Assembly (NCBI GenBank): GCA_037974665.1
Contig: CM075775.1
Span: 38,900,152 to 38,964,151, forward strand
Direction: 5' to 3'
Origin: Ehretia macrophylla
Taxonomy: Eukaryota; Streptophyta; Magnoliopsida; Boraginales; Ehretiaceae
Length of the DNA: 64,000 nt
In this document: positions 1 to 12,126 of the stretch, piece by piece
Layout of the letters: every line of letters begins with the position of its first letter
Position numbering within the stretch: position 1 is the stretch's first letter
The notes under the pieces: model-generated
Seen by the model: only the letters and a program-made list of their open reading frames with translations
Told to the model about the DNA's origin: nothing
The model's database searches: none
Program-made: the position numbers and the translations under genes

Positions 1-1117
1 TGATGGGAAACTAGGGTTTGATTATGTGTTTAATGCATGTTCGCTTGGGTGGCCTACTTTGTCATCTAACTTAGTTATTTTGTTGTTAAATTGATTATTG
101 ATGTTATTGTGATGATAATATGATTATTGATGATGATTGATGATTATTGATTGATGATTGATGCCGGGAGATAGCAGTTCTGCTAGACTGTCCTCCTGTG
201 AATGATTGGTGTTTATTATTATTGCTAAGTCTCTGGTATGTGTGTGCCACCTCTCGGGCAGCATCGGGCTGTCGGGTTGATAACGGCATGACTATCAGTG
301 ACTGCCTCCAGCTCGCATGACGAAGGTGTCATGGAGGGAGAGGTTATTGGGGTACCTCGGGTGCGTTTTTTTATGGGAGTCACAAGATGGCTATTATTAT
401 CGTGATAGTGTTTGGAGCTACACCAACTAGTGTATCCTTTATTGAATGGTCATTATAGTTATGTGATGATAGTATTATTGATGTTATTGTGTGTTTACTT
501 GCGCAAAGGATTAAATCCAAGGAGCATAGTGAATACTGTAGAGATCTATCGGATCCTCACTGGGCTTATTATATAAGCTCATTCTCTATTATTGCATGCT
601 TACAGGTGTACTTTCGCAAGATTACGGGTACGTGCCGCCTGAAGAGGAGAATGTGGAAAATGTGCCTTACATGGATGAGTCTTATGTTCCGGAGTCTTAT
701 CCTTGATGTTGTACTGTTTTATTATCTTGTAAATTAACTTAGTAGACTTTTATATGCTTTGTAGTTTATAATGTATAAGATGTTGAAAAGTTAATGAATT
801 AGTTGATGCTGTCTTAGTAGCCTTTCTTTTGTCTATGTTTAGGTTGCTAGGTTGGTATCAACATATTTTGCAATGTATATTAAGGTTTATGTATTATGTT
901 GGAACGGAGGCGTATAACGAGGAACGATTATTGTATAATATAGTTATGATGTATGTTGTATTTATTGAGGAGTTATTTGTTGTATGGTTGTGGAGTTGAT
1001 GTATGTTGTTCTATTGAGGTTGGTTTAGAGCCTCGGTGTCCTATTTACTGTTGTTATACTGCCGAAATTCCGTTGCGTCCTGACTGATTATAGGAGGGGC
1101 CGAGTTGGGGCGTGACA
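1..1117 (+). mobile_element. Family B LTR, 3' portion (cut by window edge)
   Basis: This stretch is the reverse complement of the family B LTRs found on the minus strand further right. It ends in GTTGGGGCGTGACA, the shared LTR terminus, and satellite resumes immediately at GATAGAGACC. The insertion point in the monomer differs from that of the other B copies, so it is an independent insertion. Its 5' part lies outside the window, so solo status and the target-site duplication cannot be checked. It holds an ATCA-type low-complexity tract near positions 90-165 and the micro-exon-like segment described for B LTRs. No gene is seen. Confidence 0.85.
605..706 (+). other. Putative acidic micro-exon in B LTR
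   Basis: A splice-acceptor-like GCTTACAG is followed by GT and then an open frame rich in E, D, Y, V and P. It includes YVPPEEENVENVPY and ends at a TGA after YVPESYP. The same frame recurs in the other B LTRs, with an in-frame length difference. Function is unknown; splicing is inferred only. Confidence 0.4.
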
Positions 1118-4100
1118 GATAGAGACCTGGTCACAACCCCATGCCCTTGGTTTGCGGGCCCAGCTTCTACATGATGTGAAGTTGTGTTGCCCAAGGTGCC
1201 GTGGGATTTGGTAATAGAAATGTGATAGATTAGGTTGTCGTCCTTTTCGCGGCTCACGACGTACAATCCGGGACGAAAAGACATCATAAAAGAAGAAAAG
1301 TATCCCGAAACTGATGAAAACATTCGATTTTGGGATCCGAAAATTGGCGCAGCAAAGCAAGCTTGTTGCCCCCGTCGTAGAGCTCTCGGAGAGCTTTCCA
1401 ACGGAATGCTGTGCGCGGCGTAACTCCTTATGGATCAAAAGTTATCGGCACCAGAGCGACGGACACCTCGTCACAAGCCCTACGCCCTCGGTTTGTGGGC
1501 CCCACCTCTACGTGAAGTGAAGTTTTCTTCACAAGTTGCCGTGGGATTCGGTACTAGAAATGTGATGGATTAGGTTATCGTCCTTTTCGCAGCTCACGAC
1601 GTACAATCCGAGACGAAAAAATAGCGCAAAAGAAGAAAAGTGTCCCGAAATTAATGAAAATGTTCGATTTTGGTCTCCAAAAATAGACGCAGCCGGGTAG
1701 GCTTGCTGCCCTTATTGTAGAGCTCTCAGAGAGCTTTCCAATGCTATGTTGTACACCACGAAATTCCTTACGGATCAAAAGTTATGGGCATCGGAGCAAC
1801 GAAGACCTAGTCCCAAGCCCCACGCCCTCGGTTTGCAGGTCCAGCCTCTACATGAAGTGAAGTTGTCTTGCCGAAGGTGTCGTGGGATTCGGTAATAGAA
1901 ATGTGTTGGATTAGGTTGTCGTCCTTTTCGCGGCTCACGACGTACGATCCGGGATGAAAAAATAGCGCAAAAGAAGAAAAGTGCCTCGAAACTGATGAAA
2001 ATGTTCAATTTTGGGCTCCGAAAATAGGTCCAGCTGAGCAGGCTTGCTACCCCTGTCGTAGAGCTCTCAGACAGCTTTCCAACGGTATGCTGTGTGCCGT
2101 GTAACTCCCTACGGATCAAAAGTTATGGACATCGGAGTGACGCAGACCTGGTCACAAGCCCCACACCCTCGGTTTGCAGGCCCAACCTCTACATGAAGTG
2201 AAGTTGTCTTGCCCAAGGTGCTGTGGGATTCGATAATAAAAATGGGATGGATTAGGTTATCGTCCTTTTCGCAGCTCACGACGTACGATCTAGGATGAAA
2301 AATAGCGAAAAAGAAGAAAGATGTCCCGAAACTGTTGAAAAAGTTAAATTTCGGGCTCCAAAAATAGGTGCAGCCGAGTAGGCTTGTTGCCCTTATCGTA
2401 GAGTACTCAGAGAGCTTTCCAACGGTATGCTGTACGCCACGTAAGTCCTTACGGATCAAAAGTTATGGGCACCGGAGCGACGGAGACCTGGTCACAAGCT
2501 CTACACCTTCGGTTTGCGGGCCCAGCCTCTACGAGAAGTGAAGTTGTCTTGCCCAAGGTGTCGTGGGATTCCGTAATGGAAATGTGATAGATTAGCTTGT
2601 CGTCCTTTTCGCTACTCACAACGTACGATCCGGGGCGGAAAAATAGCGCAAAAAAAGAAAAGTATCCTGAAATTGATGAAAATGTTCAAATTTGGGCTCC
2701 GAAAATAGGCGCAGCCGAGCAGGCTTGCTGCCCCTGTCACATAGCTCTCGGAGAACTTTCCAACGGTAAGCTGTGCGCCGCGTAACGTCTTACGAATCAA
2801 AAGTTATGGGCACCAGAGCGATAGAGACCAGGTCACAAGCCCTACGCCCTCGGTTTGCATGCTCGACCTCTACATGAAGTGAAGTTGTCTTGCCCAAGGT
2901 GCCATGGGATTTGGTAATAGAAATGTGATGGATTCGCTTGTCGTCCTTTTCGCTACTCACGACTCACGATCTGGGACAGAAAAACAGTGCAAAAGAATAA
3001 AAGTATCCAGAAATTGATGACAACGTTCAACTTTCGGCTTCGAAAATAGGCGCAGCCAAGCAGGCTTGCTGCCCGTGTCATATAGCTCTCGGAGAGCTTT
3101 CCAACGGTATGCTGTGCGCCGCGTAACACCCTACGGATCAAAAGTTATGGGCACTGGAGGAATAGAGACCTTGTCACTAGCCCCATGCCCTCGGTTTGCG
3201 GGCCCAGCCTCTACGTGAAGTGAAGTTGTCTTGCCCAAGGTACCATGGGATTTGGTAATAGAAATGTGATGGATTAGGTTGTCGTCCTTTTCGCGGCTCA
3301 CGACGTACGATCCGTGACGAAAAAATAGCCTAAAGGAAGAAAAGTGTCCCAAAATTGATGAAAATGTTTGATTTTGGGATCCAATAATAGGCGCAGCCAA
3401 TCAGGCTTGCTACCCACGTCGTAGAGCTCTCGGAGAGTTTTTCAACAGTATGCTGTGCGCCGCGTAATGCCTTACGGATCAAAAGTTATAGGCACCGGAG
3501 CGACAGAGACCTGGTCACAACCCCCACGCCCTCGGTTTGCTTGCCCAACCTCTACATGAAATGAAGTTGTGTTGCCCAAGGTGCCATGGGATTCAGTAAC
3601 AGAAATGTGATGGATAAGGTTGTCGTCCTTTTCGCAGCTCATGACGTACGATCCAGGACGAGAAAACAACACAAAAGAAGAAAAGTGTCCCGAATCTCAA
3701 GAAAACATTCGATTTTGATCTCTGAAAATAGGCGCACCCAAGTAGGCTTGCTGCCCCTGTCGTAGAGCTCTCATAGAGCTTTCCAGCAGTATGTTGTACG
3801 CCGCGTAACTCCTTACGAATCAAAAGTTATGGGCACCGGAGCGGCGGAGACCAGTTCCCAAGCCCCACGCCCTCGGTTTGCTAGCCTAGCCTCTACACGA
3901 AGTGAAGTTGTCTTGCCCAAGTTGCCATGGGATTCGGTAATAGAAATGTGATGGATTAGCTTGTCGTCCTTTTTGCGGCTCACGACGTACGATCCGGGAC
4001 GGAAAAACAGCGCAAATGAAGAATAGTGTCCCGAAACTGATCAAAATGTTCAATTTTGGGCTTCGAAAACAAGCGCAACCGAGTAGGCTTGTTGCCCCCA

Positions 4101-7100
4101 TCGTAGAGCTCTCGTTGAGCTTTCCAAAGGTATGCTGTGCGCCGCATAACTCCTTACGGATCAAAAGTTATGCGCATCAGAGTGACAGAGACCTCGTCAC
4201 AAGCCCCATGTCCTCGGTTTGCGGGCCTAATATCTACATTAAGTGAAGTTGTCTTGCCCAAGTTACCATGGGATTCGGTAATAGAAATGTGATGGATTAG
4301 GTTGTCATCCTTTTCACGGCTCATGACATACGATCCAGGACGAGAAAACAACGCAAAAGAAGAAAAGTGTCCCGAAACTGATGAAAATGTTCAATTTTTG
4401 GCTCCAAAAATAGGTGCAGTCGGGCAAGCTTGCTACCCCCGTCGTAGAGCTCTCAAAGAGCTTTCCAACGGTATGCTGTGCGCCACGTAACTCCTTACGG
4501 ATCAAAAGTTATGGGTATTGGAGCGACGAAGACTTGGTCACAAGCCCCACACCCTCGGTTTGCAGGCCCAACCTCTACATGAAGTGAAGTTGTCTTGCCG
4601 AAGGTGTCGTGGGATTCGGTAATAGAAATGTGATGGATTAGGTCATCGACCTTTTCGCGGCTCACGATGTATAATCTGGGATGAAAAAATAGCGCAAAAA
4701 AAGAAAAATGTACCGAAACTGATGAAAACGTTCGATTTTAGGCTCCAAAAATAGGCGAAGCCGAGCAGGCTTGCTACTCCTATCGTAGAGCTCTCAGAGA
4801 GCTTTCCAACGATATGTTGTACACCGCGTAACTCCTTACGGGTCAAAAGTTATGGGCACTGGAGCGATAGAGACCTGGTCACAAGCCCCACGCCCTCGGT
4901 TTGCGGGCCCAGCCTCTACATGAAGTGAAGTTGTGTTGCCCAAGGTGCCATGGGATTCGGTAATTGAAATGTGATGGATTAGGCTGTCGTCATTTTCACG
5001 GTTCACGACGTACGATCCGGGATGAGAAAATAGCCCAAAAGAAGAAAAGTGTCCCAAAACTGAAGAAAACATTCGATTTTGGGCTCCAAAAATAGGCACA
5101 ACCAAGCAGGCTTGCTGCCCCCGTCGTATAGCTCTGAGAGAGCTTTCCAATGGTATGTTGTACGCCACGTAACTCCTTACAAATCAAAAGTTATGGGCAC
5201 CGGAGCAACGGAGACCTGGTCCCAAGCCCCACGCCCTCGGTTTGCAGGCCCAGCCTCTACGTGAAGTGAAGTTTTCTTGCCCAAGGTGTCGTGGGATTCG
5301 GTAAGAGAAATGTGATGGGTAAGCTTGTCGTCATTTGCGCGGCTGACGACGTATGATCCGGAACGGAAAAATAGCACAAAAGAGGAAAAGTGTCCCGAAA
5401 CTGATGAAAATGTTCAAGTTTGGGCTCTAAAAACAGGCGCAGCTGAGCAGGCTTTCTGCCCCCATCGTAGAGCTCTCGGAGAGCTTTGTGCGCTGCGTAA
5501 CGCCTTACGGATCAAAAGTTATGGGCATCGGAGCGATAGAGACCTGGTCACAAGCCCCACGCCCTCGATTTGCGGGCCTAACCTCTACATGAAGTGAAGT
5601 TGTCTTGCCCAAGGTCCCGTGGGATTCGATAATAGAAATGTAATGGATTAGGTTGTCGTCCTTTTTGCGGCTCACGACGTACAATCCGAGATAAAAAAAC
5701 AGCGCAAAATGAGAAAAGTGTCCCAAAATTGATGAAAACGTTCCATTTTGGGCTCCAAAAATAGGCGCAGCCGAGCAGGTTACTTGCCTCAGTCGTAGAT
5801 CTCTCAGAGAGCTTTCTAACGGTATGCTGTGCGCCGCGTAACTCCTTACGGATGCAAAGTTATGGGCATCGGAGCGACGGAGACCTGGTCACAAGCCCCA
5901 CGCCCTCGGTTTGCAAGCCCAACCTCTACATGAAGTAAAGTTGTCTTGCCCTAGGTGCCGTGAGATTCGGTAATAGAAGTGTGATGGATTAGGTTATCAT
6001 CTTTTTCGCGGCTCACGACATACGATCCGAGATGAAAAAACAGTGCAAAAGAAGAAAAGTGTCCTGAAACTGATGAAAATGTTCAATTTTGGGCTCCAAA
6101 AATTGGCACAACTGAGCAGGCTTGCTACCCTATCGTAGAGCTCTCAGAGAGCTTTCCAACAGTATGTTGTACGCCGCATAACTCCTTACGGATCAAAAGT
6201 TATGGGCATCGGAGCAACGGAGACCTGGTCACAAGTCCCACACCCTCGGTTTGCGGGCCCAGCCTCTACGAGAAGTGAAGTTGTCTTGCCCAAGGTGTCA
6301 TGGGATTTGGTAATAGAAATGTGATAGATTAGCATGTCGTCCTTTTCGCTACTCACGATGTACAATCCGAGATGGAAAAATAGCGCAAAAGAGGAAAAGT
6401 ATCCCGAAACTGATGAAAACATTCAACTTTGGGCTCCAAAAATATGTGCAGCCGAGCAGGCTTGCTACCCCCGTCGTATAACTCTTGGGGAGCTTTCCAA
6501 CGGTATGTTGTGCGCAACGTAACGCCTTACGGATCAAAAGTTATTGGCACCGGAGCCACAGAGACCTGGTCACAAGCCCTACGCCCTCGGTTTGCGGGCC
6601 CAGCTTCTACATGAAGTGAAGTTTTCTTGCCCAAGGTGCCGTGGGATTTGGTAATAGAAATGTGATGGATTTGGATGTCGTCCTTTTCGCGGCTCACGAC
6701 GTACCATCCGGGATGAAAAAACATCGTAAAAAAAGAAAAGTGTCCCAAAACTAATGAAAACTTTTGATTTTGGAATCCAAATATTGGCATAGCAAAGCAG
6801 ACTTTTTGTCCCCGTCGTAGAGCTCTCGGAGAGCTTTCCAACGGTATGCTGTGCGCCTCGTAACTCCTTACGGATCAAAAGTTATGGGCACTAGAGCGAC
6901 GGAGACTTGGTCACAAGCACCACGCCCTCGGTTTGTAGGCCCAACCTCTACGTGAAGTGAAGTTTTCTTGCCCAAGGTGCCATGGGATTCGGTAATAGAA
7001 ATGTGATGGATTAGGTTGTCATACATTTCGCGGCTCACGACATACGATCCGAGACCGAAAAACTGTGCAAAAGAAGAAAAGTGTCCCAAAACTGATGAAA

Positions 7101-7205
7101 ACGTTCGATTTTAGGCACCAAAAATAGGCGCAGCCAAGCAGGCTTGCTGCCCCTATCGTAGAGCTCTCAGAGATTTTCCAACGGTATGTTGTACGCCACG
7201 TAACT
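1118..7205. repeat. 341-bp satellite array, block 1
   Basis: About 18 head-to-tail monomers. The landmark CTCCTTACGGATCAAAAG recurs at 341-bp steps (for example 4491, 4832 and 5173). Other landmarks in each unit are GGTTTGCGGGCCCAG, AATAGAAATGTGATGGATTAG, CACGACGTACGATCC and AGAGCTCTCGGAGAGCTTTCC. One monomer near 5480 lacks about 13 bp. Monomers differ mostly at CG dinucleotides (CG to TG or CA), as expected for methylated DNA. Short frames on both strands are by-products of the repeat. The last five bases, TAACT, are the target-site duplication of the next element. Confidence 0.95.
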
Positions 7206-10200
7206 TGTGAGGCCCGACCTCGATTTGTGTATGATACCTCGTTTCGTGTGCCCTAACCTAGATTTGCGTGCCTTGACCTAGGTTTAAGAGTTGTGTCTCA
7301 TTTTATGTGTGTTGCATTGAATTACGTGCATTCATTTAGGGTTGTGTGCATTTACTTGAGAAACCTATATTCATCTCGTTATTCGTGCCTTACCTCGTAG
7401 TGTGTGCCCTAAACCTAGGAAAGCATGCCGGCACGCTAATCAAGAAAGCATCTTACATGAAGCACTAGATTATTAATTAATCCTACAAAGTCCACTAACT
7501 AATATTAAAATGCTAATTCAACCCACTAGAAGACGAAATTGCACAAAAACCTAAACATTCTTATTCTTTATTCTTTATTCTTTTTGCATATTCCAAACAC
7601 ACAATATAATATTGCTCAAAACATGATAAAAATTCAGAATTTTGCAAGCCTTGGCCGACCTTCTTGCATTTGTGCAGGCTTTGCATAATTCAAAAATTAA
7701 ACCTAGACATTCTATGACAAGCTCATGACACAAAGAATAAAAAAAAATGACTCAAAACCCTACCCAATGCATCAAAATCTCGACACACTCAATTGTCCAT
7801 GCTAGGATGATTCAAATTAAGCTCTTGAAGACACAAAATCAGAATTTTGTGAAGCCCATAGCCGACACATGCAATCAAGCCTCAAAACTCTTCAAAGCTT
7901 TCATTCTTTCTCTCTTTCTCTCATTCACTCTCTCATTTCTTCTCTCTCTCTCTTTCGGCCTTGGCTGCAATATCACTCTCCATAGCTTAAGTTCATCATC
8001 CTAAGATTCATCAAGACCTTCAACCTACTAAGGAACTCGATCATGCAAGCTAGAATGCAAAAGACACACATGCAAGCTTATAGAGCCTTCATTTCGGCTT
8101 AGGGGTGTTGATAGCTCCTATTTCATTTTCTTTTTGTTCTAGCCACTTGCACATACTAATAACATGGTTACTAAGCTAGGAATTAGAGAATCTCAAGTTG
8201 TCTCTTAGCTAAGCAAGGAGAAAAGACGACCTTGTGCATCATCAAGAGCCTTGTGCATCTTCATTGTTGTCTTGCTAAGGTGAGGGCTAAAACTCTTTTG
8301 AAAAACTTTCAAAAACCACATGCATGCCTTTAAATGTCTATTTTTACCTCTGTACTTGTGATATATGTGTGTACATGAGCTTTTGTAAACATGCATGGCA
8401 AGATATTTGGCTAGAATGTGAAGATAGATGAAATCGCGTAAAGGACAGTCTTCTGACTTGTTGGAGCGAAGTGATTTTGACCAGGTAAATGATATTTAAA
8501 ATGTGTAAAAATTGGTAGGTGACTAGTTTTACCAGTTCTGAACATTTTTCGTAGAAATAGGCTAAAGCCCCCAAATGGCAAAACATCAAAAGGTGTCCAA
8601 ATCTGGAAAAATCTGGAAAATGAAGCAGGTTTTTGGCAGTTCACTGTCCTTGTAGAAGGAACCGGTTTTGACTTACTAAATGATATCTAAAATGCATGAA
8701 ATTTGGTAGACTGCTATATTTTTCCGTTGTGGACATTTTTTCCAGAAGTCGACTAAGGCTATATCTGACCCTAAGGTCCTAAAAAACGACAAGTATTGAA
8801 ATGTATGCAAATCTGGACAGTTTTGCGTAGTCGCACGGTTTTGGCTATAACTCTTGAACCGAACTCCAAATGATGCGAGGTTTGTTTCTGGATTTAGTTC
8901 ACTCCTTAAGCTTTAATTTGAAATTTTGTTCACTGGAATTGGAAATTGTTTGCTTGTCTCAATGATTGTGAGAAAATAGACCATTGCAGTGAGGTTTTCA
9001 TCTAGTTATTTGCTTTGAAAATTATTGTAACTTCTCTTGTTGTATTAAATGCTTGGGATTGTGGCACTTGGATGTTGTGTGGACTGTTTTGAATGCTTGA
9101 GAGTGTTTTAATTAATCGATGCATGGCTCGAGTTTAATTTCGTGACAACTTGGGGCTTAATCGCACAGGTAAGCATGAATTGAAACCCTAATGACTAGGA
9201 AAACTCACTAAGTGTTGATCCTATTAATATCATGTTTAATTATGTGATTAGTAGGCTTCCCATAGTTGCCCTTATAGCCTAAATGTGGTTCCGATGATTA
9301 CATGTTGACAAGTAGGCCTTTCTTGCACCCGGTCCCACGTAAACGTCGTTGCATGTTGTATGACCTTATTATTTGATTACGTGAACTTCGAAATGAGTTA
9401 TATGCCCGTTTAATATTCATATAACTCCATGTGCTTTACAAGTGAAATTACCTGTCATATCATGCCTCGCGTGTTTACTTGTAAATGTGCAATCTCATGA
9501 CTGCTTGGAGGCAACCTACTTTGTTGTCCTCCTAATGTGATATATTAAATGTCATAAATGTGCATTGCATACAAGGTTGCAACCTTTCATTCTAGCGTGG
9601 TAACGTTTCACGCACACCGGGAGGCATCGGGCTTACCGGTGCAATTGTGACTACCATTGTCCAATTCCCTCTCTCGCTTGGGGGCTAGACTTCCTCGGAG
9701 AGTTGGGTCGTAGGATTTCGGGGTACATCCGGAGTACACCCATTTGGCGTGATAAGTGAAATATTTGTAGTCGGCCGCAACAACTAATACTGAAAATGAA
9801 CTGAGAGCAAAAGCTCACCGTATCCTTTTCACTATGTGTATAAGTACTCTTGCTTGGTTCCTAGAGGATCTCGGGGAGGAAAGACGGGTAATTGTGTTCT
9901 TTTACTTTTATATTACATTATGAACTTACTTGTGATATATGTCATGCTTGCAAAAAAAGGTTTTCATAAGTTGAACCAGAAAAAGAGTTACAAAACTTAT
10001 TTCTCGTTCCCCATCGCTAAGTTCATAAGGACTCACCCTCTTTTATCATCTCAGGTGAAGAAGACCAGGAACAGGTACTCGAGGATAACGTGCCTTTTGA
10101 TGACTCCTTGGAATGATTGCTTGCCCTACGTGCCTTTCTTGACTATGGCTATTTTGTGAACGATATGTTGCTTGAAGACTATTTCTTATGTTGCTTGTTG

Positions 10201-10746
10201 TTGTATTGTAAATGACCACCGTTGTAATTTGGGGTCTAATTTTGGCTTGTACTGATCATAACTAGTTAGACACTCTTACGGTCGTTTTTGCTATCGCTAC
10301 TGTTTAGTATCTATCACAGGCTTATGAAGTACCAAGTAAAGGATTAAGTAAAATGAATCCATCCAATCTTAAGCAGGTACTCATTGGTAAACTAAGATCA
10401 ACAGGTACTTTTGTAACAAGGATTGACAAACAAACGAGACATAGTTATCATGCTCGGTTATTAATCAAACGAGACTTCGAGATAACTAGTAGGCACCCCG
10501 ATTGGTGATAAATAGTAATCTTAGTGGGAAACGAATTTGAGATTGAAATTTTCGAGGCGTTTAGAGAATTAGGTCAAACTAAAGAGCCCAATTACTGTCG
10601 TTTTGCTGCCGGTTTTCCAGAGAATTTGTGGAATTTAGGCTAGACGTTAAGTGTTAAACTTTCATGAACGATTAAGTACGTGGTATGACTTGAATGTTTA
10701 GATCACACCCTAGTCTAACATTTATAGGTCGGGTTGGGGCGTGACA
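7206..10746 (+). repeat. 5' LTR of chromovirus A
   Basis: Starts TGTGAGGCCCGACC and ends GGTTGGGGCGTGACA. It contains a TTTATTC microsatellite near 7556-7585, a pyrimidine-rich tract near 7901-7955, and a segment near 9600-9760 (GGGAGGCATCGGGCTT and following) that has a weaker counterpart in family B LTRs. The short ORFs inside it have no recognisable product. Confidence 0.95.
9888..10116 (+). other. Putative LTR intron (9888-10054) and acidic micro-exon (10055-10116)
   Basis: An open frame ending in RGGKT meets a donor-like GG|GTAATT at 9888. After 167 nt a pyrimidine-rich TTTTATCATCTCAG precedes GT and then 19 codons (EEDQEQ...DDSLE) before a TGA. The 3' LTR has the same arrangement with an equal 167-nt spacing, and the solo LTR at 27571 keeps the donor, acceptor and frame. 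No ATG opens the upstream frame, so the use of this exon is inference. Confidence 0.42.
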
Positions 10747-10757
10747 CCGTAGAGAAA

Positions 10758-10769
10758 TTGTATCAGAGC
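10758..10769 (+). other. Primer-binding site of chromovirus A (initiator tRNA-Met type)
   Basis: TTGTATCAGAGC lies 11 nt after the 5' LTR. It differs at one base from TGGTATCAGAGC, the usual complement of the 3' end of plant initiator tRNA-Met. Minus-strand DNA synthesis would start here. Confidence 0.85.
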
Positions 10770-11025
10770 TCAGATTGCTTAAGTCAGGTTTAACTCTCGG
10801 ACCATGGGGCAGAAGCCCTAAGGTAATTGAGATGACTTGTTTATATGTGTTATTGTGTGACAATATCAAGTGTGCCTTCTCTGTCTCTATGTGCTTATGT
10901 GATTAACATGTCTTAATTGTTTCTAGAATTGTGTATCTATATAAAATTATATGTTGCATATCTTATGCATTAAATTCTTGTTTGTCGTATTCTAATAAAT
11001 TGTGCATCGTAATCTGTGTCTATAG
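10770..11025 (+). other. Untranslated leader between primer-binding site and gag
   Basis: AT-rich leader of about 250 nt with no supported gene. A packaging signal would be expected here in this element class, but none can be recognised from sequence. Confidence 0.5.
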
Positions 11026-12126
11026 ATGGCTGGCCCTAGTACCCTCACTACTAATAGGAGCGGTGAGCCCCAAGAGACTAAAGATGCTTATCAATCTAAT
11101 CCCGGCATGGCTATGTTTAACATGATAGCGAATGCCATGGATCACGTGTCGCGAGTGATGGAACGTCAAGATGCACATGAAGCAAACAACAACAACAACA
11201 GGAATGATGGTAACCATGGGAAAAATAGCAGAATGCGGGAGTTCCTTGACTTTCGCCCGTCCAAATTCCACGGGGAAACTAATGATGAAAAGGCAGAGCC
11301 TTGGCTGTCTGAGATTGAAAGGATTTTCAGGCCACTTGATTATACTGATAAGGAAAAGATTGAGTTCGCTGTGTTTCTGTTGCACGGGGATGCTGAGCAT
11401 TGGTGGCATATTGTGGAGGCACTTTGGGAAACTGATCATACTCTTCGCTTGTGGGGTAATTTCGTTAAGGCATTCAAGGAGAAATACGTACCTTCAGTTT
11501 CCAGGTAGAGGCGGATTGAGGAATTCATGCATTTCAACCAGGGTAACATGACGGTGGCCTAGTACGAAGCTCGTTTTGACCGACTGTCCCGCTATGCTCA
11601 ATACATAGTCAGTACCCCTGAGGCAAAGATGTGGAAATTTACGAATGGATTAAGGCCAAAAATTCAAGACTAATTGGCTTCCCATGACTTTACTACCTAT
11701 TTTGCTCTCCTTGCGACTGCCTCCCGAGTTGAGAAGAGGAAACTTGATAGAGCCGGTTCGAGCCAGCCGAACAAGAAACCATATCAGCCTCCAGGACAAC
11801 ATAGGAAATTCCAGACTCAGAGTCGCAGTCAGGGCCAGAGCCAGAACAGACCAGTTAATAACCGTGGCCTGACTAAAGCACCATCAACCTCTTCCACCCG
11901 CGGATCCATAGGTAGTTCACCTGCTACTCAGTCTATAAACTGTTCTTACTGTGACAAGAAGGGTCATACCGAGGCCCAGTGCTGGAAGAAGTCAGGACGA
12001 TGTGTACGGTATGGCAGTGATCAGCATCAGATCAATGATTGCCTTAAATGGCAAGGAGGACAAAATCAAGTTAAACCAGCTGGTAGAGGCAAGACTCCAA
12101 TTCCTAGAGTTCAAGCCCGAGCTTAA
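11026..12126 (+). pseudogene. gag: Gag of chromovirus A, interrupted by stops
   Basis: Gag forms the particle that packages element RNA. The frame starts at an ATG after TCTATAG. It contains a retrotransposon gag core (WLSEIERIF, then LLHGDAEHWW) and, after a basic Q/R/S-rich stretch, a zinc knuckle CSYCDKKGHTEAQC with correct CX2CX4HX4C spacing. A second knuckle is damaged: CVRYG has Tyr where Cys is expected. In-frame stops occur at about 11506, 11560 and 11671 and again at the end (12124). All parts stay in one frame, so only substitutions broke it. Most of the stops are TAG or TAA where the surrounding motif suggests Gln, i.e. C-to-T changes. It is clearly non-functional. Confidence 0.88.

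Noticed and set aside
489-737. 82-codon plus-strand ORF as a gene
   Set aside because: It lies in the B LTR and has no counterpart in most other copies. The neighbouring acidic frame in another register is the conserved one.
1054-7089. Many 60-116-codon minus-strand frames with similar sequence (MIRKELRGAQHTVGKL type) as a tandem gene family
   Set aside because: They coincide exactly with satellite monomers, often begin at TTG, are broken by stops and indels in many units, and appear in other frames on the plus strand as well.
1118-7205. CRISPR-like or other spaced direct-repeat array
   Set aside because: The whole 341-bp unit is repeated with no unique spacers, in a plant retrotransposon context.
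8205-8644. Minus-strand ORFs of 63-81 codons repeated at 16570-17009
   Set aside because: They lie inside the two LTRs of chromovirus A, run against the element's sense and have no recognisable domain. The duplication is simply that of the LTRs.
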